DNA from: Gemmatimonadota bacterium
GTDB taxonomy: Bacteria; Gemmatimonadota; Gemmatimonadetes; Gemmatimonadales; Gemmatimonadaceae
DNA: 64,000 nucleotides
Reading direction: 5' to 3'
Assembly (NCBI GenBank): GCA_028287285.1
Contig: JAQBPY010000380.1
Span: 1 to 64,000 of the forward strand
The translations under genes and the position numbers were made by a program. The notes under the pieces are model-generated. The model was not told the origin of the DNA. It did no database searches and was given only the letters and a program-made list of their open reading frames with translations. Numbering within the stretch: position 1 is the first letter of the stretch; each line of letters opens with the position of its first letter. This document shows positions 36,152 through 45,670 of the stretch, piece by piece.

Positions 36152-36645
36152 GACCTGGGGGCGGCGGGGGTGACGGGTGCACACCTCTTTCGCAGGCCCG
36201 CAACCGGAGCAGAGGGAACGGGAGCCGCAGCGTCGTACTTCAGGTCGACCTTCGCCTCCACCACCTCGCCGGTGACAATATTGATGATGGTGTCACGCGA
36301 AGCGCGGCGGATCTTCATCGCCACCTTCGTTCCGGGACCTGGCCACTTCATGGCGCCGCGTGCATCACCCGGTGTGTCGCCCACCGCGACGATGACGTCG
36401 TTCGTGAGCAGCCCTGCGGCGGCGGCAGGACTTCCGGGGGTCACCGTGCCGACCGTGGGAAACTCGAACATCGCGCCCGACGATCCACTGGGCGAATTCG
36501 CCATGTGGACCACGAACGAGAAGCCGGTGCACCCGGAGCCCAGCGGCACACCGGGACCGGTCATCGTGGTCTGTGCGCGCGCCGGCGCCGCGACCAGGAT
36601 CGTGAGGGGGACCATCAGGGAGACCACCGCGTGAAATGTGCGCAT
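36148..36645 (-). CDS. PDZ domain-containing exported protein
   Basis: Signal peptide MRTFHAVVSLMVPLTILVAAPARAQ; PDZ-like TVTPGSPAAAAGLLTNDVIVAVGDTPGDARGAM. 4-bp overlap with the M28 gene. Confidence 0.8.
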   Translation of the reverse strand: MRTFHAVVSLMVPLTILVAAPARAQTTMTGPGVPLGSGCTGFSFVVHMANSPSGSSGAMFEFPTVGTVTPGSPAAAAGLLTNDVIVAVGDTPGDARGAMKWPGPGTKVAMKIRRASRDTIINIVTGEVVEAKVDLKYDAAAPVPSAPVAGLRKRCAPVTPAAPRS

Positions 36646-36884
36646 TTGCGTGCAGCCGGTATGGGGGCAAGGGGGGTCAGGCTCTGCCTGTTCGACGGCG
36701 GCATCCACGGGGATCGTTGCAGGAATCTTGTAAGAAGTACGTAAGGGCGCTCCCGCGCACACGATGTGTGGGCAAGATTTGTAAGAGCATTGTCATGCGG
36801 TGGCGACTCCTCGCGCGGACAATGGATCATGTGCATAGGATAGGCGCCCATGCGCCCATTTCACCCGATCACGGCAGTCGCACA

Positions 36885-38132
36885 ATGATGACGCCGACTG
36901 CCCTCCTGCTCGTTACGCTGCTGCAGTCCGCTCCAGCGCCGCACGACACGCTGCTCGTGAAGGACCTTCGCGCACGGGCCGTGCCCATGCGTCTCGCGAA
37001 TGGTACCCTGAGTGGTGCCGGCGCCGATTCCCTCCTGGCGGAAGCGAAGCGAAGTCAATTCTTCCTCATCGGCGAGGACCACGGCTTTGCCGACGTCCCC
37101 GAGCTCGGGAAGGCGCTGATGCCGCGTCTCGCAGCGGCCGGCTACCAGCACCTCGCGCTGGAGATGGGGCCGGTCAGTGCCGGGCTGCTCGCACGATCCA
37201 TGGGGCGCGCGGATATGGACGACGCCCTGTCGCGCATGTTCCGCGAGTATCCCATGGCCATTCCATTTGCCAGCCGCGAGGAGCTCGAGTTCTACGGCGC
37301 GGCGAAAGCCTTGTCGCCCGTGGAATCCATCTGGGGCCTGGACCAGGAGTTCCTGTTCAGCCCCGCGGTGCTGTTGTCGCGCCTCGCCGAGCTTGCGCCG
37401 CAGGGAAAAAGCGCGCCGGTGGCGCGCACGATGGCGGACCGGGCGGCCCATGCAACCCGCGAGGCGATCAGCCGGCATGACCCGGCGCTGCTGTTCATCC
37501 TCGCGTCTGCCGATTCGGACTGGGCGCGACTCGACAGCGCCTTTGCCGGGACGACGGTGCCCGAGGCGCGCGACATCATCCGCGAGCTGCGTGCCTCACG
37601 GGAGATCTACCTCACGTCGATGTCGCGCGGCTACCAGAGCGGCCTGATGCGCTCGCTGCTCATGAAGCAGCATTTCATGGACTACTACCGGCGCGCCCAG
37701 GCGCGCGGCAAATCGTATCCCAAAGTGGTATACCGCTTTGGCTCCAACCATGTCATTCAGGGCGCGAGCTACACCGGTCATTACGACATCGGCAACCTCG
37801 CCCGTGAGCTTGCCGCATCCACCGGCCGTACGTCGTTCAACGTGTTCGTGCTGGTGCTGAACGGCACCCAGAACAAGTACCTTCCCTACGTGGGCAATGA
37901 CGCGGACCGGACGGGGGCCTATGACGCCGGCAGCTCGCTCGAGATGGACGTGTCGCCCTTTGCCGGCGCAGTGGTGGACAGCACGTCGTGGACGTACATC
38001 GACCTTCGGCCATTACGGGGCCGCGTTGCGGCCGGACGCTATGGCGCCCTCGAACGGCGGCTGGAGAAGACGCTAACGGGCTTTGACGCGGTCGTCGTCA
38101 TACCGCGTGCGCGAGCGAACCGCACCTTCTGA
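36885..38132 (+). CDS. Erythromycin esterase-like (EreA/ChaN superfamily) protein, exported
   Basis: FFLIGEDHGFADVPELGKAL...HLALEMGP; KVVYRFGSNHVIQGASYTGHYDIGNLAREL. Start ambiguous between 36885 and 36888. Confidence 0.65.
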   Translation: MMTPTALLLVTLLQSAPAPHDTLLVKDLRARAVPMRLANGTLSGAGADSLLAEAKRSQFFLIGEDHGFADVPELGKALMPRLAAAGYQHLALEMGPVSAGLLARSMGRADMDDALSRMFREYPMAIPFASREELEFYGAAKALSPVESIWGLDQEFLFSPAVLLSRLAELAPQGKSAPVARTMADRAAHATREAISRHDPALLFILASADSDWARLDSAFAGTTVPEARDIIRELRASREIYLTSMSRGYQSGLMRSLLMKQHFMDYYRRAQARGKSYPKVVYRFGSNHVIQGASYTGHYDIGNLARELAASTGRTSFNVFVLVLNGTQNKYLPYVGNDADRTGAYDAGSSLEMDVSPFAGAVVDSTSWTYIDLRPLRGRVAAGRYGALERRLEKTLTGFDAVVVIPRARANRTF

Positions 38133-38134
38133 CC

Positions 38135-38578
38135 ATGGACATCCGCCTCGTGCCGCCACGCCGCATCCTGTTGCTGCTCACCTGCGCCCTTGCGTCCGCG
38201 CTCCTGAGCGCGTTTGTTGTCGCAGACAATGGCCAGGAGCCCGCCGAGCCTCAGGTGTCGGTCAAGCACGGCGTTTTGCCGCCGTACGATCAGGTACCAC
38301 TGGTACTCACCGGAATCGTGCTGACGTCGAAGCAGCAGGCGGAGCTGGCACAGCTTCGTATCCGCTTCCAGCCCCGGTACAGAAAGATCGACCGCGACAT
38401 CATCGACAACGACGGAATGGCGAGGCTGCCATTCCTTGCGGCCCGAAAGCAACTCGAAAAGGAGCAGCGTGACACGCTCCGGTCTCTGCTGGCTCCGGAG
38501 CAGCAGCGGCCGTTCGATGCCAACGTGAACGATCTCCTGGCGCGGCGGCGCGGTGCAGTTCATGTGGGGCCACGGTAA
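38135..38578 (+). CDS. Exported Spy/CpxP-like (LTxxQ) small helical protein
   Basis: N-terminal TM/signal; VLTSKQQAELAQLRIRFQPRY and LLAPEQQRPFDANV resemble LTxxQ motifs. Confidence 0.5.
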   Translation: MDIRLVPPRRILLLLTCALASALLSAFVVADNGQEPAEPQVSVKHGVLPPYDQVPLVLTGIVLTSKQQAELAQLRIRFQPRYRKIDRDIIDNDGMARLPFLAARKQLEKEQRDTLRSLLAPEQQRPFDANVNDLLARRRGAVHVGPR

Positions 38579-38619
38579 TCGCGCACTCCCATCATCTCTC
38601 TCCACATCCGGTACAGGCC

Positions 38620-39321
38620 ATGTCATCAACGTCACCCCGCAGGGAATTCCTTCATCGTCTCGTGGAAATCGGGACGGCAGCCGGCGGCATTGCACTGGCG
38701 AGCGGATGTGCGCCGAGCGTGCAGGCAGCATCCGTTGCCGGAACGGCACCATTGCCGGCACAGAGCAAGTGGGACATGAGCTGGACGTCGCGCCTTGCGC
38801 GCTACAAGACCGCCTACGACGCACCGGAAATCCTGAATGGCGCCGCGCTCGCGTATGCGGCAGCGGCGATGGCCGGCTATCACGAGATCGGCGTCGCAGC
38901 GTCGGACTTTACACCGGTGCTCATCCTCAGGCACGCGGCCTCCATCATGGTGCTCAACGACGCCACCTGGGCGAAGCTCGAGCTGGGCGACGCGAGCAAG
39001 CTGAAGGATCCCACAACGGGAGCGGTGGCGAAACGCAATCCATTCATCAGCTACGCCAAGGGCGACAAGTTCACCCTCGTGGGGCCCGGGGGCGGCCTTG
39101 ATGAGCTGATGTCGCACGGCGCCGTGGTCCTCACCTGCGACAGCGCGCTTCGGGGCTACGCGTACCAGTTGCGCATGAAGGAACCGTCGCTCACGGTGGA
39201 TCAGTCCATCGTTGCGATTCGCGCGGCGATCATTCCCGGGGTGTACCTCATGCCGAACGGCATCTTTGCCGTGTCGGCCGCGCAGGATGCAGGCTGCCAG
39301 TACATGCGCGTGATGGCCTGA
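38620..39321 (+). CDS. Hypothetical protein with Tat-like signal
   Basis: MSSTSPRREFLHRLVEIGTAAGGIALASGCAP: twin arginine and lipobox-like Cys. Confidence 0.65.
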   Translation: MSSTSPRREFLHRLVEIGTAAGGIALASGCAPSVQAASVAGTAPLPAQSKWDMSWTSRLARYKTAYDAPEILNGAALAYAAAAMAGYHEIGVAASDFTPVLILRHAASIMVLNDATWAKLELGDASKLKDPTTGAVAKRNPFISYAKGDKFTLVGPGGGLDELMSHGAVVLTCDSALRGYAYQLRMKEPSLTVDQSIVAIRAAIIPGVYLMPNGIFAVSAAQDAGCQYMRVMA

Positions 39322-40068
39322 TCACACTTCGTGCGTGAGCTGTCGCAGCCGCGCGCGATAGGCTTCCGTGGACGTCACCTTGTGGCCCGACTTGAGGACG
39401 ACACAGTAGTCGCCGCGCGACCATGGCTCGATGTGGTGGATCTGGTCCACGTTCACGATGGCCGACCGGCTGATACGCATGAACCGCGTGGGATCCAGCC
39501 GCTGCTCGAGGCCATGCATGGGATGCCGGATGAGGTAGATGCCAGCCGGCGCATGCACGCGGATGTACTTGCCGTCGGCCTCGAACCAGAACACCTCGTC
39601 CACACGCTGCAGGATGATGCGATCGCGGGTGCTCACGGGAATGACACGGGCATAGCCTGCTGCCGCGCTGTTGCCGGCCAGCGCACCCGGGCGGGCGGCC
39701 TGTGCATCGGGCAGCAGGCGGGTGCGCGCCCGTTCTACCGCGCGGCTCAGGCGCTCTTCGTCGAGGGGCTTCAGCACATAGTCCGCCGCGCTCACGTCGA
39801 ACGCGGCAATGGCGTGCTCATCGAACGCCGTCACGAAGACAATGGCCCTGGGTGCATCGTCGCCCAGCGTGCCGAGGAGCGCGAATCCATCCAGGGCGGA
39901 CATCCGGATGTCGAGGAAGAGGAGGTCCGGCCGGTCGCGGCGAATGGCCGCAACCGCCTGGCGTGGATCGCCGTAGCTGCCAATGATCTCCACGTCGGAC
40001 TCCTTCGCGAGCAGCTCCGCCAGCATTTCGCGTGCGGCCGGCTCGTCGTCGACAATCATGGTTTTCAT
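39322..40068 (-). CDS. LytTR family response regulator
   Basis: MKTMIVDDEPAAREMLAELL receiver, LLFLDIRM phosphosite, YIRVHAPAGIYLIRHPMHGLEQRLDPTRFMRISRSAIVNVDQI LytTR domain. Confidence 0.95.
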   Translation of the reverse strand: MKTMIVDDEPAAREMLAELLAKESDVEIIGSYGDPRQAVAAIRRDRPDLLFLDIRMSALDGFALLGTLGDDAPRAIVFVTAFDEHAIAAFDVSAADYVLKPLDEERLSRAVERARTRLLPDAQAARPGALAGNSAAAGYARVIPVSTRDRIILQRVDEVFWFEADGKYIRVHAPAGIYLIRHPMHGLEQRLDPTRFMRISRSAIVNVDQIHHIEPWSRGDYCVVLKSGHKVTSTEAYRARLRQLTHEV

Positions 40069-41231
40069 GCGTCACCCACGGCGGCCGTTTTCAATGTCTC
40101 CTCCGTGATCGCCGCGATCAGCGGCAGGTGAATCGTCACGCGCGCCCCGCCGTCGGGCGTATTGTCCAGCACCATCCGGCCCCGCTCACCGTGCAGGCGC
40201 GACAGTCGTTCCCGGGTGTTCGTCAGGCCCACCCCCATGGCGACGGCATGGGGCTCGGCGAAACCACCACCGTTGTCCGAGACCTCGAGTAGCAGACTGG
40301 TGCCGGAGGCTCGTGCCACGACGCGCACCCGCAGGACACCCGAACGTGAACTTCCGTGCTCGATTGCGTTCTCGATCAGCGGCTGCAGCAGCAGGCGTGG
40401 CACCTGCTGCGTGCGCGTGCCCTCGTCCACGTCGATCGTGACCTCGAGTGCATCGCGAAACCGCGCGTACTGGATGACCAGGTAGTCGTCGATGAAGGCG
40501 AGTTCCCGGGAGAGCGTCCACTCGTGCGCGTCCGCATCGGTGAGCGTGAGCCTGAGCAGGTCGCCCAGCTTGGCGAGCACGCGCCGCGCCGTGGCCTTGT
40601 CGCTCGACATGAGCGCGCCCACGGTGTTGAGCGTGTTGAAGAGAAAGTGGGGTTGCAGCTGCCACTTGAGGCTCTGGAGCTGGCTGTGCGCAAGCAGTGT
40701 TTCCAGCCGCGCCTGCTGGAGCAGTCGTTCCGCAAGAGCCTCGCGATACGTGAGCGACTGGGACAGCACCACGGTAGCGGCGTACAGGATCACCGGAAAT
40801 GCGAACAGGCGCGGATATCCCTCGAGCATGGACGCGATGTCGGTGTTGTCGTGGAAGAACTCGTGTTCGATGGCCGTCCAGACCACGGGCGTGGAGAGCA
40901 GCACGAATGCGAACACCTGCCGCACCGCCGCGACGAACGAGAGGTGGATGAGGGGCGATGCCAGGGACGCCGCGAGGTGCACCGGGACGGAGCGTCGCCA
41001 ATGGCGCTCGTCGACGGGAAAGCGCCGCGTCAGGTAGAAGATGATGGGCGCGAGCGCCCACCATGTGATCCATGGAGGCACTTCCCAGATGAGGTGCAGC
41101 GCCGTCCGTATCTCCGGATAGCGCATTTTCGCCTGCAGCCCAGTGAGGGTGGAGACGAAGAGCACTGCGCCAAGGGGCAGCAGCACGTGCCGAGCGTGGA
41201 TGGGGGAGCCGGGTTTGGTGGAGGGCAGCAC
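40065..41231 (-). CDS. LytS-type sensor histidine kinase
   Basis: ALKWQLQPHFLFNTLNTVGAL-type HisKA_6 box (SLKWQLQPHFLFNTLNTV), LLQPLIENAIEHG, SDNGGGF. 4-bp overlap with the LytTR regulator. GTG start at 41231 is a guess. Confidence 0.9.
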   Translation of the reverse strand: MLPSTKPGSPIHARHVLLPLGAVLFVSTLTGLQAKMRYPEIRTALHLIWEVPPWITWWALAPIIFYLTRRFPVDERHWRRSVPVHLAASLASPLIHLSFVAAVRQVFAFVLLSTPVVWTAIEHEFFHDNTDIASMLEGYPRLFAFPVILYAATVVLSQSLTYREALAERLLQQARLETLLAHSQLQSLKWQLQPHFLFNTLNTVGALMSSDKATARRVLAKLGDLLRLTLTDADAHEWTLSRELAFIDDYLVIQYARFRDALEVTIDVDEGTRTQQVPRLLLQPLIENAIEHGSSRSGVLRVRVVARASGTSLLLEVSDNGGGFAEPHAVAMGVGLTNTRERLSRLHGERGRMVLDNTPDGGARVTIHLPLIAAITEETLKTAAVGDA

Positions 41232-41529
41232 GACTATGCGATGGATGGCACAGGATGACGGGCGAGGGAAAGCGAGCCTCGGCTCCCCAGTGATATGACA
41301 CCTGCAGGCAAAGAACCAGTGCGCACGCATCGGCGAGGCACGAAACCGCATGGGGTGAACACGAGGGCGCGGCTCCGCGGAACGGATTTCCGGGGTCGCG
41401 GCGTTCCGCTCAGCGTACGACCCGTGCCGCAAAGAAGTGGTTTCGTGCCATGATCATGGCGTTGCCCCCGCGCTGATTCGAGCTTTCCGCGATGCTGCTC
41501 AGAGATGAAAACGGAACGGGGGTGGGGCC

Positions 41530-42240
41530 GTGATCCGCGCCGTGATCGTGGACGATGAAGCACCGGCACGCGAGGCGTTGCGCGAGCTGCTCAACCGTCA
41601 TGCCGACGTGCAGGTCGTGGCTGAGCATGCCTTCGGACACGTGGCCAAGGCAATCCTCGACGTGCAGGCGGACGTGGCGTTCGTGGACGTGCGCCTGCGC
41701 CATGGAGACGGGTTCAGTCTCGTGGAGCAGCTGCGGTTGATCGCCGGCGAGACTCCGCTGTGCGTATTCGTGACCGGTACCGGCAGCCAGGCGCTGCGTG
41801 CCTTCGACGTCAACGCCTTCGACTACGTGCTCAAGCCGCTGGACGTAGACCGTCTGGACGTGTGCGTTCAGCGCCTGCGCGACCGGCTCTCGATGCGCGC
41901 CGTGGCGGCGCTAGCCAGCGAGCCGGCCGTGGCGCAGCCGCGCATTCGCGTTGTCGGTGACATCGTGATCGATGAGGACCGCCGCACCGTGACGCGTGGT
42001 GGAAAGCTCATTCAACTGTCGCGCCGCGCATTCGACCTGCTGGTCGCGCTGGCGCGCGCCGAGGGACGCGTCGTCACCAGGGAGGACCTTCTGCGCAGCG
42101 TCTGGCTCTACGAGCCGGGCATTCAGACACGAACCGTGGACATGCACGTGGTGGAGCTCCGCCAGAAGCTCGAGCAGGATTCGGGAGCACGTGCACTCAT
42201 CGTCACCGTGCGGTCGTTAGGCTATCGTCTCGCGGGCTGA
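41530..42240 (+). CDS. Response regulator with LytTR-type receiver and OmpR/PhoB-type winged-helix effector
   Basis: Receiver VIVDDEAPAREALRELL...ALRAFDVNAFDYVLKPLDVDRL; C-terminal LSRRAFDLLVALARAEGRVVTREDLLRSVWLYEPGIQTRTVDMHVVELRQKLEQD...VRSLGYRLAG. GTG start. Confidence 0.9.
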   Translation: MIRAVIVDDEAPAREALRELLNRHADVQVVAEHAFGHVAKAILDVQADVAFVDVRLRHGDGFSLVEQLRLIAGETPLCVFVTGTGSQALRAFDVNAFDYVLKPLDVDRLDVCVQRLRDRLSMRAVAALASEPAVAQPRIRVVGDIVIDEDRRTVTRGGKLIQLSRRAFDLLVALARAEGRVVTREDLLRSVWLYEPGIQTRTVDMHVVELRQKLEQDSGARALIVTVRSLGYRLAG

Positions 42241-42407
42241 CGGGCGTTGTCGCCGTCGAGCGCAGCGGTCGTCAGGTTCACTGAAGCGCGCGGTGCGTTC
42301 TTGGAGCTCGGGTTGTGCCCCGCCGAAATGGCCCCGCACCCTGCTCCGTTCGTGCGGGCACCAAATTCGCGAACCCTTGTCCGCATCCGAACAGCGGAGC
42401 AGTACAA

Positions 42408-43391
42408 ATGCAGCAGCGAACACTGGGACGTAACGGACTCATGGTGTCCGCCATGGGGCTCGGCTGCATGGGCATGAGCGAGTTCTACGGCACGGGCAAT
42501 GACGCTGAGTCCATTGCGACGATCCATCGGGCCCTGGAGCTCGGCGTCAGCTTTCTCGACACCGCCGACATGTACGGTCCATTCACCAATGAGAAGCTCG
42601 TTGGGCGCGCCATTCGCGACCGGCGTGACGGTGTGGTGCTCGCGACCAAGTTTGGCAACATGCGCGGACCCAAAGGCGAATATCTGGGCATCAATGGCGA
42701 CCCGGCGTACGTGCGGCAGTCATGCGACGCGTCGCTCGAGCGCCTCGGCGTGGATCACATCGACCTCTACTATCAGCATCGCGTCGACACAAAAGTGCCT
42801 GTCGAAGAGACGGTCGGCGCCATGGCGGAACTGGTCGCCGCGGGAAAGGTGCGGTATCTCGGGCTCTCCGAGGCCGCACCCGAGACCATTCGCCGAGCGC
42901 ATGCAACGCATCCCATTGCGGCACTTCAGACGGAGTATTCGCTGTGGACGCGTGACGTGGAAGAAAATGGCGTGCTCTCCACCGTCCGCGAGCTCGGCAT
43001 CGGCTTCGTGGCGTACAGCCCGCTCGGCCGCGGCTTCCTAACAGGGGAGATCAAGTCCTTCGACGACCTCGCTCCTGATGATTTCCGTCGTCGCAATCCG
43101 CGTTTACAACCAGAGAACTTCCAGAAGAACCTGGATCTGGTCGGCGTCGTGGAGCGGGTGGCAAAGGCGAAGGGCGTGACGCCGGCCCAGGTGGCGCTGG
43201 CCTGGGTTCTGTCGCGCGGCAGCGACGTAGTACCCATTCCCGGCACTAAACGGGTGAAGTATCTGGAACAGAACGTCGCGGCGGCGAATGTCGTGCTGAC
43301 CGGTGAGGAGAAGGTCGAGCTCGAAAATGTGTTCGCCATTGGTGCGGTGAGTGGAAATCGTTATCCGGACATGAGCACCGTAAACCGATAG
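42408..43391 (+). CDS. Aldo/keto reductase
   Basis: [85 protein letters not shown]. Confidence 0.95.
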   Translation: MQQRTLGRNGLMVSAMGLGCMGMSEFYGTGNDAESIATIHRALELGVSFLDTADMYGPFTNEKLVGRAIRDRRDGVVLATKFGNMRGPKGEYLGINGDPAYVRQSCDASLERLGVDHIDLYYQHRVDTKVPVEETVGAMAELVAAGKVRYLGLSEAAPETIRRAHATHPIAALQTEYSLWTRDVEENGVLSTVRELGIGFVAYSPLGRGFLTGEIKSFDDLAPDDFRRRNPRLQPENFQKNLDLVGVVERVAKAKGVTPAQVALAWVLSRGSDVVPIPGTKRVKYLEQNVAAANVVLTGEEKVELENVFAIGAVSGNRYPDMSTVNR

Positions 43392-43433
43392 TGCAGGACG
43401 TTGACAGCGTATCCTGCGCAAGACGCAGCGACG

Positions 43434-45287
43434 TCACCCTCGGTCCAGCCCTATCATTTCCAGAATGACGCGCGCATTTGCACTCGTGGTCGGGCCCGGA
43501 CGAAGCCGGTAGTCGAACGACATCCGCACGCCGCTCGCATCGCGCTGCACGGTCTCGCGAAAGTGACCCTGTTGCACCGACGCCGAGTGCGCGACGTGGA
43601 CGTCGTCGAACAGGTCGGACACGAGGTCGGCGTCATGCGTGGTGAGCACACCCCAGCTTCTGCCTGTGAGCAGACGTCGCAGGATCACCTGCGATGCATG
43701 ACGACGATCGGCCGCGTTCGTACCGTGCAAAATCTCGTCGAAGAGAAAAAGTACGGGTGAAGCGTCGACGTGTTCACTGTCGCGCACCACATCACGCAAC
43801 CGCGATACTTCGGCCAGAAACAACGAGACGCCGGCGCCGAGATCATCCTGGATGCGGACACTCGTGCGCACGCGTGCGCGACGTATCGCGGCCTGTGATG
43901 CGCTCATGGGCCCACCGGCAAATGCGAGTGCCGCGTTGAGCCCAATGGCGCGAAGATAGGTAGTCTTGCCCGCCATGTTGGAGCCGCTCAACGCAAGCAG
44001 TGATCCGTTCGTGTCAATGCGGACGTCATTGGGCACCGCCAGCGTTGGTGCGAGGAGCGGGTGCGTTACGCCGTCTGCGTGAAAGGCATACGCGGTTACA
44101 TCGTCGTTCACCACGGGCATTGTCCACGCAGGATTCTCGTACGCGAGCGTTGCCAGCGAGGTGAGCGCCTGCGCGTTGGACGTGTAGCCCACCCACTCGG
44201 CCATGTGCGTGCCGGACTGCGTGCGCCATCGTTCAAGTGCGGCCGCGATGTGCACGTCGATGCCGAGGATCGCGTTGAGCGGAAAGTGCATCATCGGCGT
44301 GAGATGCACATCATTCCAGCGGAGAATCGAGTCCAGCGCTCCGAGCGCCGTGGCCGCGCGCTCGCGACGGAGCATCGTCTGAATGACGCCGAATTCACCA
44401 GGCACGTCGGGCTCGGCGGCAATGAGCCGCATCGAGGCGTCGAGTCCGCGAAGTTGCGGCACGAGCGAATTCAGGCCGGAGAGCATTGATGCGAGCTGCT
44501 TCCGGGCGCGCGTGGCAAGGAACAGCTGAATGGCAACGAGTGCAATGGCAATGGGCGTCGTTGCGACCGGCCGCCACACGGCGAGCAGCACGAACAGCAT
44601 CGTGACAGCCATGGCGACGCGTGCGCGCGTCGTCCAGCGCTCGTTGCCGGATGAGTTTCCACACCATGCCACGAAGGCATTCAGCGCTGTGGATGTGGCC
44701 GAGCTCCGGGCGTACGAGGCATGGCGCCCCCTGAGTGCCGATTCCACGAGGAATGCCGAACGGTCTCTTAACGCAGTTACGCTATGCTGCCTGCTCGAAA
44801 TTGTGGCGACGTTGGCGGGATCGTTCAACAGCCATTCGAGCACGCGGGTGCCGCCCATGGCCGGTGCGCTCACGTCGAGCAGGCGAAAGAGCGACACATC
44901 GCCAAGTATGTCGAGATCCGTTGCCGTTGCAGCTCGGCCACTACTGGAGCGCGTGATACGTGCGGCCGGGATATTGGACCAGTCGCGCACGCACCGCGCG
45001 ATGCCGGCGCGGCACGCGTCGGATGTATGTCGCTCGTGCGCTGCGCGCGTGGACGTGCGGCGGTGTGCGCGAACGAGAAGCCCGAACACCACGAGCATAG
45101 CCATGCCAGCAGTCCATGCGAGCTGTGGCGCGAGCCCGTGGGTGCCCTGGTAGACCAGCAGCACAATCGCCAATGCGGAGGCGAGTCGCGCCCAAGACAG
45201 GCGGCGCGTGTGCAACTCGAGCAGCGTCGCGGCGGCGTCTGCGGTGGCGGCTCGTTCGGTGTAGTACGGAACTGGGAGATCGCTCAA
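43434..45287 (-). CDS. Membrane-anchored MutS-like (MutS domain V) ATPase
   Basis: Walker A SGSNMAGKTTYLRAIG, Walker B VLFLFDEILHGTN, LTTHDADL. N-terminal hydrophobic segments; no recognisable mismatch-binding domain. Confidence 0.85.
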   Translation of the reverse strand: MSDLPVPYYTERAATADAAATLLELHTRRLSWARLASALAIVLLVYQGTHGLAPQLAWTAGMAMLVVFGLLVRAHRRTSTRAAHERHTSDACRAGIARCVRDWSNIPAARITRSSSGRAATATDLDILGDVSLFRLLDVSAPAMGGTRVLEWLLNDPANVATISSRQHSVTALRDRSAFLVESALRGRHASYARSSATSTALNAFVAWCGNSSGNERWTTRARVAMAVTMLFVLLAVWRPVATTPIAIALVAIQLFLATRARKQLASMLSGLNSLVPQLRGLDASMRLIAAEPDVPGEFGVIQTMLRRERAATALGALDSILRWNDVHLTPMMHFPLNAILGIDVHIAAALERWRTQSGTHMAEWVGYTSNAQALTSLATLAYENPAWTMPVVNDDVTAYAFHADGVTHPLLAPTLAVPNDVRIDTNGSLLALSGSNMAGKTTYLRAIGLNAALAFAGGPMSASQAAIRRARVRTSVRIQDDLGAGVSLFLAEVSRLRDVVRDSEHVDASPVLFLFDEILHGTNAADRRHASQVILRRLLTGRSWGVLTTHDADLVSDLFDDVHVAHSASVQQGHFRETVQRDASGVRMSFDYRLRPGPTTSANARVILEMIGLDRG

Positions 45288-45360
45288 ATTACTTCCACCG
45301 CTGTTCGCGCCCTGGTCTATCGAGAGTAACGTACTGCCCGGACTCAGCTAACGCGTTCGA

Positions 45361-45670
45361 GCGCACGAGCGTGCTTTCCCGGTGGCGGCGGCCTCAGGGT
45401 TTCTCTTTCGCGGCGGGTACGTGGCGCCCGACGTCACCATCACCGTGTTGGGCCGCATCTCGTCCGGACTTCCGTTCACGCCGACCATGTCCGGAGACCT
45501 GAACGGCGACGAATTCGCCAATGATCGTGCGTTCATCTTTGCGCCATCCCCGAGTGGTGCGCCGGTGGCGAGGTCGCTGAACGCGCTGCTCGCCGGCTCG
45601 TCGAGCCCGGTGCGCGAATGCCTGCTGCGCCAGCAGAATACGCCGGCGGCGCGCAACAGCTGCGAGGGGC
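45361..45670 (+). pseudogene. Fragment of a TonB-dependent receptor C-terminal region
   Basis: GRISSGLPFTPTMSGDLNGDEFANDRAFIFAP...LNALLAGSSSPVRECLLRQQNTPAARNSCEG aligns by eye to ARTTSGQHFTPMVNGDVNGDGSRNDRAFVADP...RQCLQSSFGAIAGRNIC in 50041-53655. No start, plug or most of the barrel. Confidence 0.75.

Noticed and set aside
36636-36884. N-terminal extension of the EreA-like ORF
   Set aside because: The upstream part is Cys/Arg-rich and overlaps the divergent PDZ gene promoter side; a signal-like start lies at 36885/36888.
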